A DNA stretch of 64,000 bases from positions 2,387,427 through 2,451,426 of the forward strand of contig PHFE01000107.1 of assembly GCA_002796755.1 (NCBI GenBank), written 5' to 3'. The translations under genes and the position numbers were made by a program. Below the pieces are notes generated by a model. That model was not told where the DNA came from, did not search any database, and worked only from the letters and a program-made list of their open reading frames with translations. Positions 21,047 to 31,510 of the stretch are shown one piece after another; the stretch's first letter is position 1, and every line of letters begins with the position of its first letter. This DNA comes from Paracorniculantispora psalliotae (Eukaryota; Ascomycota; Sordariomycetes; Hypocreales; Cordycipitaceae).

Positions 21047-23560
21047 ATGTCGTCCAAGAAGGATGGCGCTGGCGACTCTAGGCTGTTTGCTCGAGTAAGC
21101 CAATAATCACCTTGCCCTCCTTTTGTCACCCATCCATTGTTTGCAGCCTCGTCCAACTTTGGTCCATTTGTCGCCGCCTCGTCGGCTCGCAACTCTTGCG
21201 CACCTCTTCCCCAACCGAGCATGTAGACGGGCGCGCTGTGCACTGCACCACCGACATACATCATGGCCTTATTTTTGACCTACAACCCGTCGGTGACGCT
21301 CACCAGGCTAAGATCTCAACAGGGCAAAGTCGCGGAGCTCCGTCTCGAGCTCAACAGTGGAGGCAAGAAGGACAAGAACTATGGCATGAAGAAGATTGCC
21401 CTGAAGCGAATAGTGGCCAACATGACCATGAGCAACAATGACATGGTCGCCCTCTTTCCCGATGTCATCGGGTGCATGAACCTCCCGAGCCTGGAGATTA
21501 AGAAAATGTTGGTTCCTTGGCACAATCCAATGCGCGCTGCTGCTAACAAGGGATAGGTGCTTCCTCTACCTAGTCAACTATGCTCGTGTGCGACCAGAAA
21601 TTGCGGTAAAAGCAATTCCGGTATTGGAGCTTGTAAGTTTGCCTGGTATGTGTGGCGAGAGTGGGATGCTAACCTTGCCGGCCATAGGATATGGAAGACA
21701 GCAATCCATTAGTGCGAGCCCTTGCGTTGCGAACCATGTCATATATACACGTTCGAGAATTTGTGGAAGCCGCCCTGCCCATTGTACGACAGATGCTGCG
21801 GGATTCGGACCCGTACGTGCGCAAGACGGCCGCGTTTTCCGTCTCTAAATTATACGACCACGATCGAGCCATGGTTGAGGGATCGGACCTCATCGAGAGA
21901 CTCAACTCGTTATTGCGAGACGACAACCCGACGGTTGTGGCAAGCGCGTTGGCCGCGCTGATGGATATCTGGGAGAGAAGTGACGCTATCAAGCTCACAA
22001 TCGACTATAGTAACGCTTCTAAAATGGTTGCAATCTTGCCCGATTGCTCAGAGTACGTCACCTACCCAAGTGGTGATGAATTTGGCTGACTGTTGTACTA
22101 GATGGGGTCAAACTTATATTCTGGAAGCGCTCATGTCGTACGTGCCGCAAGAATCCGGCGAGGCATCTCTTCTAGCCGAACGCATTGCCCCACGCCTATC
22201 ACACTCGAATTCCTCGGTCGTCTTGACATGCATCCGCGTTATCCTCTACCTGATGAACTACATTGCCGACGATAAGCAAATTTCGGCCCTCTGCCGCAAG
22301 CTGTCGCCACCGCTGGTGACACTTCTCGCCAAGGGGCCCGAAGTCCAATATCTTGCGCTGCGAAACGCGCTTCTTATCCTGCAGAGACGGCCCGAAGTCC
22401 TCAAGAATGATATTCGCGTCTTTTTCTGCAAATATAACGACCCAATCTACGTCAAAGTCACCAAGCTGGAGCTTATTTTCATGCTCGCCAACGAGCACAA
22501 TATTGACGAAGTCTTGACGGAGCTACGAGAATATGCGACCGAAATCGATGTGCACTTTGTTCGAAAGGCTGTGCGTGCCATCGGAAAGCTGGCCATTAAG
22601 ATTGAACCGGCAGCCCCCAGATGTATTAACCTGCTCCTCGAGCTTGTGGCCACCAAGGTCACCTACATTGTCCAAGAAGCTACAGTGGTGATTCGAAACA
22701 TTTTCCGCCGATACCCCAACCAATATGAATCCATCATTAGCACGCTCTGTGAGCACTTGGACTCACTCGACGAACCAGAAGCAAAGGCAGCCATGGTGTG
22801 GGTCATTGGAGAATACGCCGACCGCATTGAGAACAGTGATGCTCTGCTGGACGACTTTTTATACTCGTTTACGGAAGAGCCTGTGGAGGTTCAGCTGGCT
22901 CTCCTCACAGCGACGGTGAAGCTCTTCATTCAGCGACCGACGAGAGGCCAGGAGCTTGTCCCCAAGGTGCTGAAATGGGCCACGGAGGAAACAGACAATC
23001 CGGATCTACGAGACCGCGCGTACATGTACTGGCGTTTGCTGTCCACAGATGTGAACCTGGCGAAGCAAATTGTGATGGGCGAGAAGCCTCCCATCACGGC
23101 TGAATCTGAGAAGCTCGAACCGGCCATTCTCGAAGAGATGTGCCTGAATGTCGGCACTCTGGCCACTGTCTACCTCAAGCCCGTTCAAACAGTCTTCCGC
23201 ACCGCGCGCGCCAGGAAGCTGCCAGACTCGCCGGCACTGCAAAAGCAGAACCTGCTAACAGACATTGACACCAACAAGACGATCAGCATGTTTGGCCGGG
23301 GCGGGCAGCCGACGGATATTGACCTCCGCAGCCGGACGGCGGCCGGGGGCAACGGTAACGCCAACCAAGCGATCCACGACGCGGATGCCTACTTTTCGAG
23401 CGTGGCGCCGCAGCAGATGGCAGCGCTGCGCATGGACGGCGGCGACGACTTGTTTGGCGGCGGCAATGTGACGGGATACGTGGTGAATGCGCACGCGCCA
23501 GAAGCTGTGATGCAGCCGACGCAGGGAGCCGGAAGCAACGGCGATCTTTTGATGCTGTAA
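21047..23560 (+). CDS. apl2: AP-1 complex subunit beta (beta-adaptin, Apl2-like)
   Basis: Exons 21047-21094, 21323-21507, 21557-21632, 21688-22052 and 22102-23560 give 710 residues. Beta-adaptin is a large subunit of the clathrin adaptor at the trans-Golgi and endosomes. The trunk of HEAT/ARM repeats carries family-typical runs such as GKVAELRLELN, MVALFPDVIGCM, NPLVRALALRTMSYI, RDSDPYVRKTAA and WGQTYILEAL. The protein ends soon after the trunk with a Gly-rich, Asn-rich hinge, so the C-terminal ear is missing, as in many fungal AP-1 beta chains. The second intron uses a weak donor (GTTGGT) but is needed for KKMCFLYLVNYA. AP-1 is favoured over AP-2 from general similarity only. Confidence 0.93.
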
Positions 23561-26008
23561 AAAGGGACGATGGGCCTTGTAACAACACTCTGGTTAGCAG
23601 TATACAGGTTCTACCGAGAAGAATGAATAAATGAAAAAAGGCAGGAAAGAGAGAAAGCTTAGAATTGACATTTGGCGCGCTGTAGTCTGTGTGGTAATTG
23701 TATGACAAGTTTGACAAAGGTGAATGTGATGTGATGTGGTCTCTTTTGCATGTCTCACACCATCACCGAGAAGGCGCCCCAGTGGCGTGCTGGTTGACAG
23801 CAGGGGATCGGCGCGGTGGCTCACAGAGTCAGCTGGTCGGCGCCCAATCTGGCAGTAGACGGACAGCACTAAAACAACGACGGACGACTCGCCAGACCAG
23901 CCAGAGTAACAAATCCACTGTAAACTGAGCGCTAGGCATTCAGCTGTTCATGGCATGGCATCGTCATGGGCTTGGTGGGAGACTGTGGGCGCGCCAAGTC
24001 GCCAGCCACGTTCTGGGCTGGGGGGCGGAGCAGACGGCTGTTCCAGCGCAGAGTTACTTGGGGGATCAATGAATGATGTGGTTCTGGTGTGTAATCTGAC
24101 TGGAAGATGCCGAGAGGGGAGTAACAAGCCTTCCCGCGGCACTGCGTGGAGGGGGTTCCTGAGAAGCCGATGCCACTATGCGAGGGGCATTGAAACGGGC
24201 AGTGACTTATTACCACGGCCAAGCAACTACAGCGCCCAGGTAATAAGCTGGCTTGACACGACTCGGTTGCAATGCAGCCCACACAGCCATGCCGCCGCCT
24301 CTTGCCGCGGGCATTGTGGGTTTATTTTGTATCCGTAGTATTACTGCTTTTGGCAGCATAACGGTTGCAACAGTTGTGAAAAGTATGAAAACACAGGCTA
24401 CAACAGATTGTCGAGCACAAACAGAAAAGGACAACGAAGCAAAAGTCTAGTTGTCGGAATTCATTGGAATGCTCGGCTGGAGCGGAAACCTGCTCCGGGC
24501 AGAGAGGCGACTCTTCTTCCTTGGCTTTCCTTGGTCTCGTGTGTGTCCAAGGCTCTGTTTGGGGGCGTCAGAAAGCGGACTCCACTGGAGAGGAGCGCTG
24601 TAGCAGGTACAGTGACATATAGGTAGTAACCTGGGATGCTGACAAGGGCCGCGGGCCGTCTCAACAGTGGAAAAGTAAATTGAAAAAAAAGAAAAAAAAT
24701 GTACATTTATATCGACGTTGCGAGATTCGATCAAAGAGCAATCTCCTTTCTCCTCTTTTCTTGGAGCTTGCTTTTTTTCCGCCAAAGTTTAAAGAACTGC
24801 AAAAGCTTGTAGATGTTGCGCCGTTGCGGTATTTGAGTTTGGACCTTGTACGCCGGCTGCGTCTGGTACCGCAACGGCCAAAAGCCACCTGGTGGTGCGA
24901 CATTTTAATGAGCTGCCCAAATAACTGCTTCCAAGAAGAAAGACTTGCAGATATCCAATGCGACCTTTGAATCGTGTCTTGCTGCTAAATCCGTCTTTTG
25001 GTTGTCTCAGACAAGACGATGAATTCAATGGAATCAATTCAGCAAGTACCAAGGTACCAGACAAACCAGACCAGCAGCGGCCCAGTGGATGAGCGGTGGG
25101 TTCCAGTGGACGCTGCGCCCCACTGGCAATCAACGCCAGGCTTGCCAGTTGCAGCGGCGCCGCTGCAGCCGAACAGTGCCTCTTCTGTGTGCTCAGTGCC
25201 AGTCTTCTTGCCCATCATGTAGATTGGACTGAGTGGTAACAAGTAGGTATTATTCACTCGGCTATTGAGAGAAATACAAGTAACATTGTAGAATACTACT
25301 TGGCGTCGTCCAGTTACTCAGCCTTCTTCCGGTCCGGCCAAAGCGTGCCGTCCGCCCATCATTGACTTGCACCACGCCGTCGACACGCACTGGCGCAGTC
25401 GTCCCCAATCTTTCCCATCGCCTCTTCCCTCCTCTACCTTGCCTCTCTACTCCCAGTACCCATCCTGCTTTGCCATCCTACCCGCCCGCTCCCGCCATCT
25501 TGCTCCTGCCCACCTCATTGCTTGTCCCATTCTCTCTCTCCCGTCTTATTGCTTCAACAATCGACTCGGCCCTCCATCCTCCATCTCTAACCTCTCTTCC
25601 CATTGCCCTGTCCGATCACCTCCTGCTCCCGATCGCCGATCCTTGAATTTATTTCACGCTTCGTCTTTGCCCTGGCAAGGTGTGTCCGCTGCAGCCGCAC
25701 TCTCTTCCTCCGTCTCCACCTCGCGTGGTCAAACCGTCCTGCAACTTGCTTTTGGAACTAGGCTGGCTGGCTGCCATTTTTCTTGCATTTTCAACTAGCC
25801 TTCTGCAACGACAGGGGAACCCTTTTGCAAATCCACCTGTCCGTCTCTTCCATCTTGAACACCGGCGAGTCTAGACAGCAGCCGAATGACGACAGCCGCC
25901 TTCTGATTGTAAACGCCGCCTTTTGGTCACCCCCTATCGCAGGTACATCTGTCACCTACCCCAGCATCGTGGGCCGCCGCACCGACCTGTCCTTGCCCGC
26001 CATTCATC
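23561..26008. other. 2.4-kb intergenic region with a long pyrimidine-rich leader
   Basis: The left part holds the AP-1 beta 3' end, with AATAAA at 23626-23631. From about 25375 to 25870 the + strand is strongly C/T-rich, which suggests a long 5' untranslated leader or core promoter of the downstream ubiquitin-fold gene. No other coding signal is seen. Confidence 0.5.
23626..23631 (+). terminator. Poly(A) signal-like AATAAA after AP-1 beta
   Basis: AATAAA lies 66 nt past the AP-1 beta stop codon and is followed by an A-rich stretch. It is a plausible cleavage/polyadenylation signal. Confidence 0.45.
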
Positions 26009-26873
26009 ATGTCTACCGCAGCCGCCGCAGAGACGGCCTCGACCAAGGCCACGGAAGCCCTCGCTTCTGCCCCCAACGTCGTCGCTCCCTCGACCGAATC
26101 CGTTCCCCTCGAGAGCATCCGCCGCTCTACTGAAGCCACGAGCTCAGCGCAGAACGTCGCACCCGCCGATGGCCCTGCCGCCGACGCCATCGACACCACA
26201 AAGGCGCCCGAAACGCCGGCTGCCGCTTCAGAGCCCGCAGAGTCCTTTGCCGATGCCCCCGAAGTGCCCGCCAAGTCGGACGATGCCATTGAAAAGGGTC
26301 CCGAGCCGCCCGCCAAAGAAGCAGATGACGCTATTGGCCCTGCTCAGGAGCACATCAACTCTGGCGCCTCAACAGAACCCGGCGCTCCGCCCGTATGCAA
26401 TATCACGCTCCTTCTTACGTCTGGAAGCCGCCATCCCTATAAAATCGATGCCAAGTACCTGTCGCGACGAAACGTGGCCATCCCCGAAGAGACCGAGAAC
26501 GGCCAGCCCGATCCCTTCAGCATCAGTATATACACCCTCAAGGAGTTAATACTGCGCGAGTGGCGGAATGACTGGGAAGCGAAGCCTGCTAGTCCCAGTA
26601 GCATTCGCCTGATTCATTTTGGAAAATTATTGGATGATAAAGAGCAGCTCAGGAGTACGCTTTCAACCGCCACCAAACGTGCCCATACAGCCGGCTAACT
26701 GATCGCTTCTAGAATATCAATTCAGCTCCGAAGCGCCCAACGTGGTGCATATGAGCATCCGACCTCAAGATCTGGACGAGGAAGAGACCAAGCCGGGCGG
26801 CAAGAGCCTCGGTGCCGGCAGCGGTGATGGTCAGAGATCGAGATCCTCAGGCTCGTGCTGTGTTATCCTATAG
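26009..26873 (+). CDS. Membrane-anchored ubiquitin-fold protein (UBL3/MUB-like)
   Basis: Exons 26009-26654 and 26713-26873 give 268 residues; the 58-nt intron splits an AAA codon. The N-terminal 128 residues are low complexity (Ala, Pro, Glu, Ser, Thr). A ubiquitin-like domain spans about 130-240, beginning ITLLLTSGSRHPYKI and containing IRLIHFGKLLDDKEQL. After a short polar linker the protein ends in CCVIL, the same C-terminus as human UBL3. CVIL is a CaaX box; Leu in the last place favours geranylgeranylation, and the neighbouring Cys may be palmitoylated. UBL3/MUB proteins sit on membranes and bind ubiquitin-conjugating enzymes or sort cargo. Ubiquitin itself ends in a di-Gly, which is absent here. 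Confidence 0.85.
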
Positions 26874-27663
26874 ACAGCCGTTGTCGATTGTCAGATTTAC
26901 CTCTCAAGAATGACGGAGTTCTTACCACCAGCGTTGAAACCGCCGACAAACATATCATACAACTCACATCCCTGGATACAAATCCGGGACTGCGCCGGTA
27001 CACACTGGCACACAACATATAGAGATGCGAAAGCCACAGATTGTCAGGCTCAGCTTCAACAACGCACCACCACTTTTGGGCACACACCAATCACACATAC
27101 AAATCACGTCATTCCTTTTACATATACATTTTGGACAATCATTTACCCCGCTTATAGTGAAGCGGTTGGGAGCCTCCGTTTTTATTGCTTGGAAGACTTG
27201 GGAATTTTGGAGTCTTGAACTTGGGTATTCTTATTCCTGTTTCTTGTTTGATTCATTCCCGGCGTTGATTTTTTTACGAGCTATTTTATGCCTGTTTTTC
27301 CTCCTTGTATATTTTCTTGTATTTTTCTTGTACCCCTGCCGCTTAGGCACGGCAGGGTACATGGCACCAGAGCAAACTGATGGCAGCAATGTTGTCAGGC
27401 CATCTGCGCCGAGCACGAGTACAGGGTTAGCCCGAGCGTCAATGATAAGCGTTGGTCCAAGACCATTTGCCATAATTGAGACTGCATGTGTTGTATGCGT
27501 TGTTGGTATAATCACTTCTTAATGTCATCTTGTAATCATTTCCTGTCATTGTGGCAACGAATAGTTTGGTGTTGTACATGAACGCAGTCCCCCACCATCT
27601 GCCATGGCTAGTATTCATCCTCTATCCCTCTCATCTCTATTTATTTCGCTCTCTTTCAACCTC
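26874..27663. other. Convergent 3' spacer
   Basis: About 790 nt lie between the UBL3-like gene (+) and UMP1 (-). The region is AT-rich in the middle. Several short frames are open by chance, but none shows protein features. It should hold both 3' ends. Confidence 0.5.
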
Positions 27664-28262
27664 TTAAACCTTGCACTTCTTCTCCATCTCCTCGTGGAAG
27701 CCCGCCACGCCCCTCGACTCGTCGCCCGTAAAGACGTCCTCCCAGGTAATGGTATCCTCGCGGCCGCGCAGAATCTCCTCGTGCACGCTCGCGAGCCCCG
27801 ATCCCATCACCAACGGCCGCCACTCGCCGTCGCGCACAATCTTGAGCTCCATGCCGCGGCGGATCGGCTCGCCCATGCCAAACGTGCGCTTCAGCGACTC
27901 CATGCGCACCGCCTCCTGCGTGGCCTCCCAGTTCTTGAGGCGCGCCTCGAGAGGATGCGCGGAGGTGGCCTTGGATGTCTGCGCGTCGAACGCAGAAGGG
28001 CCGACGCCGTAGCGCAGCGTGTCGTGGATGCCGGGGGCGGAGGGGGCGGATGTAGAGGTCGCCTGGGAGGCGCCGGTGTGGGAGAAGCTGCTGGCAGCCT
28101 GGTTGCTGGGGATGAAGCGCATCGACTGGGGGAGAGGTTAGCGGACTGGGGATCGCAGAGAAGGTAGATGGAACAGCAGATGCGGATGCATGGGAAGACT
28201 TGATAGTGAGGATGCCGAGGGCGAGGTGGAAGGTCGGGCGCAGCGGAGGGGGGGCTTACCAT
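27664..28262 (-). CDS. ump1: Proteasome maturation factor Ump1 (POMP)
   Basis: Exon 1 is 28262-28260, just the ATG. A 134-nt intron (GTAAGC...CAG) follows, then exon 2 at 28125-27664. The product is 154 residues starting MSMRFIPSNQA. Ump1 is a chaperone that joins half-proteasomes and is then the first substrate of the new 20S particle. Family marks are HDTLRYGVGPSA, HPLEARLKNWEATQ, FGMGEPIRRGMELKIV and DTITWEDVFTG. Translation could also start at the in-frame Met at 28122, losing only two residues. The MSMR start and the consensus donor placed right after an ATG favour the one-codon exon. Confidence 0.9.
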
Positions 28263-29547
28263 TGTGACGGCGCGAAAGGTTGTGATTATATAGAGTGGTG
28301 TTTTAATTCGGACGCTAGAGTTGGGGATGCGAGAGAGATGGTAATTCGGATCGAGATGGAATCGGCGTGGTGGTGGACGGTGTTTGGATGGGAATGATGC
28401 AGCTCAACGTTGCCTGGGCTGGAAGACAGCTTGGTAGGCTGCCAGAGCTTCGTGTCGAGGGACTGGCCAATGGGAGGGCGACTTGGAGAGAAAGACCCAC
28501 ATGTTGCTTAAGCTGCGCAGCTTTAATCGGTTGAGCGTTGAAAGAGGAATCAGAATGTGAAGAAAAGAAAGAATAAAAACCAATTGAAATAATGCCTCTT
28601 TCATTTAATCGAGACGGAAATGATTTTCTTGTTATAGATGAATAGTGTAGACTGTCAATTTTCTGCTGCAGGCTGACCTCTTCTCAAGGCTGTGTTGGGT
28701 TACCATTCCAGTCCAGAGGACATGACTTAACGGCGCGCTGAAATACGACTCGTAAATGTCGCAGAAGAGGTCTATAAATAACACACCCGCTGCAACGCTG
28801 GCCATCTCGCCCAAAACTCTGTTACAAAAACGGACGCTGCCGGATGGGCAAATGATACCTCGCCGTGGCGGCTAATAAGTAAGGTAGTCAAGGCAGCGCA
28901 TGCCAACAGTGCATGGAGGCCTTCTCAGCAGGGGCTGGAACAGCGCTACAAAAGGACTGGGGCGGTTGCCTGCACATCAATGGCTCGTCGTTGAGTTTAT
29001 CATAAATCTAGTTAGTGCTGCCTTTTGAATCGCCCCGCAGGTCAGCAGCAATGGTTGGGTGGCTACTGGAAAGTCGCAGCCAACGTGCAGTAAATGAGGC
29101 CGAGCGACTTTGACAGAGGATGTAAAGAGAAACGGCATGTTTATATTCGTTTTAACCCTCTCGAGTAAAGAAATCATATTCACCGTCAACCAAATACAGC
29201 CATAATAGAAGCAATACCGTAATCTCTTCTCGCCTCGTACAGCCATCTGTTGGTAGGAACCAGGCTGCACTATTGATAGCGTTGGTGGGGTTTGATTCGC
29301 CCTCCGATGGCATGTGTCGCCTCTCCCGTCCAGTGGCGCCTAGTCCTACCACAAAAGGTCCCCCTCCCCGCCATGCCGTGTTAGTCCAGGAGCCCTTTTT
29401 GTTAGTCGTTAGCTAAAAAAGATGCTGCAGCCAACCGTTTTTCTTCCTCCTCCCAGCCAGTTTTCTTCTCTTGTCATAATCCCTTGACATTGTCTGTACC
29501 GACACCGACGAGACTGGGAGAGGACAAAACGACTTGCACCGCCCAAC
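28263..29547. other. 1.3-kb divergent intergenic region
   Basis: The region lies between UMP1 (-) and an MFS gene (+). It should hold both promoters. I see no gene, RNA or repeat. Confidence 0.5.
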
Positions 29548-31238
29548 ATGTCGCGCGCCACCAACTCGGAGCGCAGCCCGCTGCTGCGCATCCAGAGCCG
29601 CCAGAGCGACGCGCCCTCGCTCGCCGTCACCGGCGACCTCGCCCCCAGCACCTTTCAGATCTCGGCCGTGTGCTTCGCCCTCGTCGCCGCGCAGCAGGTG
29701 GCCTCGCTGCTGGCCCTGCTGGCCACCCCGGGGCTCAACCAGGCCGCCCTCTGCCGTCGCCTGTACGGCTACGGCAACGAAATCGCCGACCCAGCTACGG
29801 ACGAGCGTTGCCTTCAGAACCCGGCGCTGCAGAAGCAGCTCATGAGCCTGGGCAGCATCGAGACGACCCTGGCCGCGGTGATGGCGGTCATGGCGCCGAT
29901 TCCCCTCGCCATCGCGGCTGACCGGTTCGGGCGGCGGCCGTTCTTGGTGCTGCCGCTGGCGGGCGGCCTTCTCAACATTGGCTCGAGAATGTTCATCTGT
30001 TTGTGCCCAATCGCACCCTTAAAAGGAAAGATGAAAATGCTAATGAAATGTGAAAAAGATAAATTTCCCCAGATCTTCCCCACGCAACTGATTTGGCTCT
30101 CCGCCTTATTCGAGCACTTGACTGGCAGCGGAGCCACTTTGTTCGCCATCATTTTCACTATTCTTACCGATGTGACTTCCAGCGCTCAACGGTATGTCTA
30201 TTCGCCAATTCTCCTACCGATACCATATATTAATTTGTTTCTAGATCGACAAGCTTCTTCCGTCTTATGGCCGTCCATATCCTGGCCGTCCAAGTGGCCG
30301 TCAAACTCGCAGGCCTCCTAACCGACAAATTTGGCCCGTGGCCCTTGCTGCTCGCGGCCCTGGTCACGTATCTCTTTGGCATTCTCTGCGCCTTTTGTGT
30401 GCCGGAGACGATCCATCTCGGCAAAACCATTGGCAACGAAGAGGCCGTCGAAGAAGAGTCCGCGGCCCAGAGCAACCAGCAAAGAATCCTCGGTGCGATC
30501 CCTGCTGCCTACAAGCAGACGACCAAAACCATGGCGGCTCTGTTCTGCCACAACCGGCGGCTGGCCGTTCTTTTGATTACGTTGTTTGGCGTGGGACTAA
30601 GCATCCAGCCCATGATGTTTTTGCCGCTTTACATCAACTATCGCTACAAGATCCCTTTCGACAAGGTATGTCTGCCCAGGTAAACTGCTCCGACATCAGA
30701 CGACCGAGCCCGCTAACAACGTCTTCGATAGGCCGGCTCACTATTCACCAGCCAATCCATCTCCTATTTTATACTCAATGCCCTGTTGCTGCCACTGGCG
30801 GCACATGCGCTGCTCTCGTTCAATTTCTCGGCTCTCCGCAAAGACGCGACCCTTGCTCGCTGGGGCCTTGTGGCCGCCACCCTTGCCTTGTTTGGCATTG
30901 GCATCGCCCCCAACTATACCTTTCTGCTAACCGCAGTCGTCTTTTACACTCTCGTCGCGGCCTACCATGGTGGCGTCAGAGGCCTCTTGTCGCAGCTGAC
31001 GGGAGAGGACCACATGGCCGCCATGTTTGCCACATCCGGTGTTATTGGGGCGATAGGCAACTGGTTGAGCGAGCCCATCTTCTCTCCACTTTTCAGATCT
31101 GGCATGAATAACGGCGGGAAGTGGTCAGGACTATCGTATCTTGTGCTGGGTTGTATTTACGCCGTAATCGCTGCTGTCGTTTTTGCAGTGACCACTGGCA
31201 CGGCGGAACAAGAAGCCGACTACGATGAGCAAGACTAG
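29548..31238 (+). CDS. MFS transporter (fungal PCFT/HCP-like general substrate type)
   Basis: Exons 29548-30191, 30245-30665 and 30732-31238 give 523 residues. The polar N-terminus (NSERSPLLRIQ) precedes about 12 hydrophobic segments. The motif A-like ADRFGRRPF lies near residue 129, and FEHLTGSG and VIGAIGNWLSEP lie in later helices. The substrate is unknown. In the first exon the 20 residues encoded by 29999-30058 are lysine-rich and interrupt a membrane/loop region. That stretch starts GTTTGT, has a branch-like GCTAAT, ends AAAAAG and is a multiple of three. If spliced, the protein is 503 residues and reads FIYKFPQIFPTQLIW, closer to relatives. Both models stay in frame. Confidence 0.85.
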
Positions 31239-31287
31239 AAGGCTTGCATATTCTGTGAAATGATAAAATTGCATATATTCATTGATG

Positions 31288-31293
31288 AATAAA
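31288..31293 (+). terminator. Poly(A) signal-like AATAAA after the MFS gene
   Basis: AATAAA lies 50 nt past the stop codon in an AT-rich tract. It is a plausible polyadenylation signal in the short 270-nt spacer before the next + strand gene. Confidence 0.45.
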
Positions 31294-31510
31294 GTTTTCA
31301 ATATATAAAAATCTTCAAAAAGTCTCATTATGCTGTTTATTACTGTGTTGAAACAGTGGCTGTCAATTTACACCAAAACCGTGTGTGGCGCCGATACCGC
31401 GCCTGAGTCAACCCACTTGCAGCTCACTACCCCAAGCTACCATCTCAACCGCACTTCTACATTTCCTTTTTTCACAGCCCATCAAGTCGGATGCGTCCAA
31501 TTGATTCACC

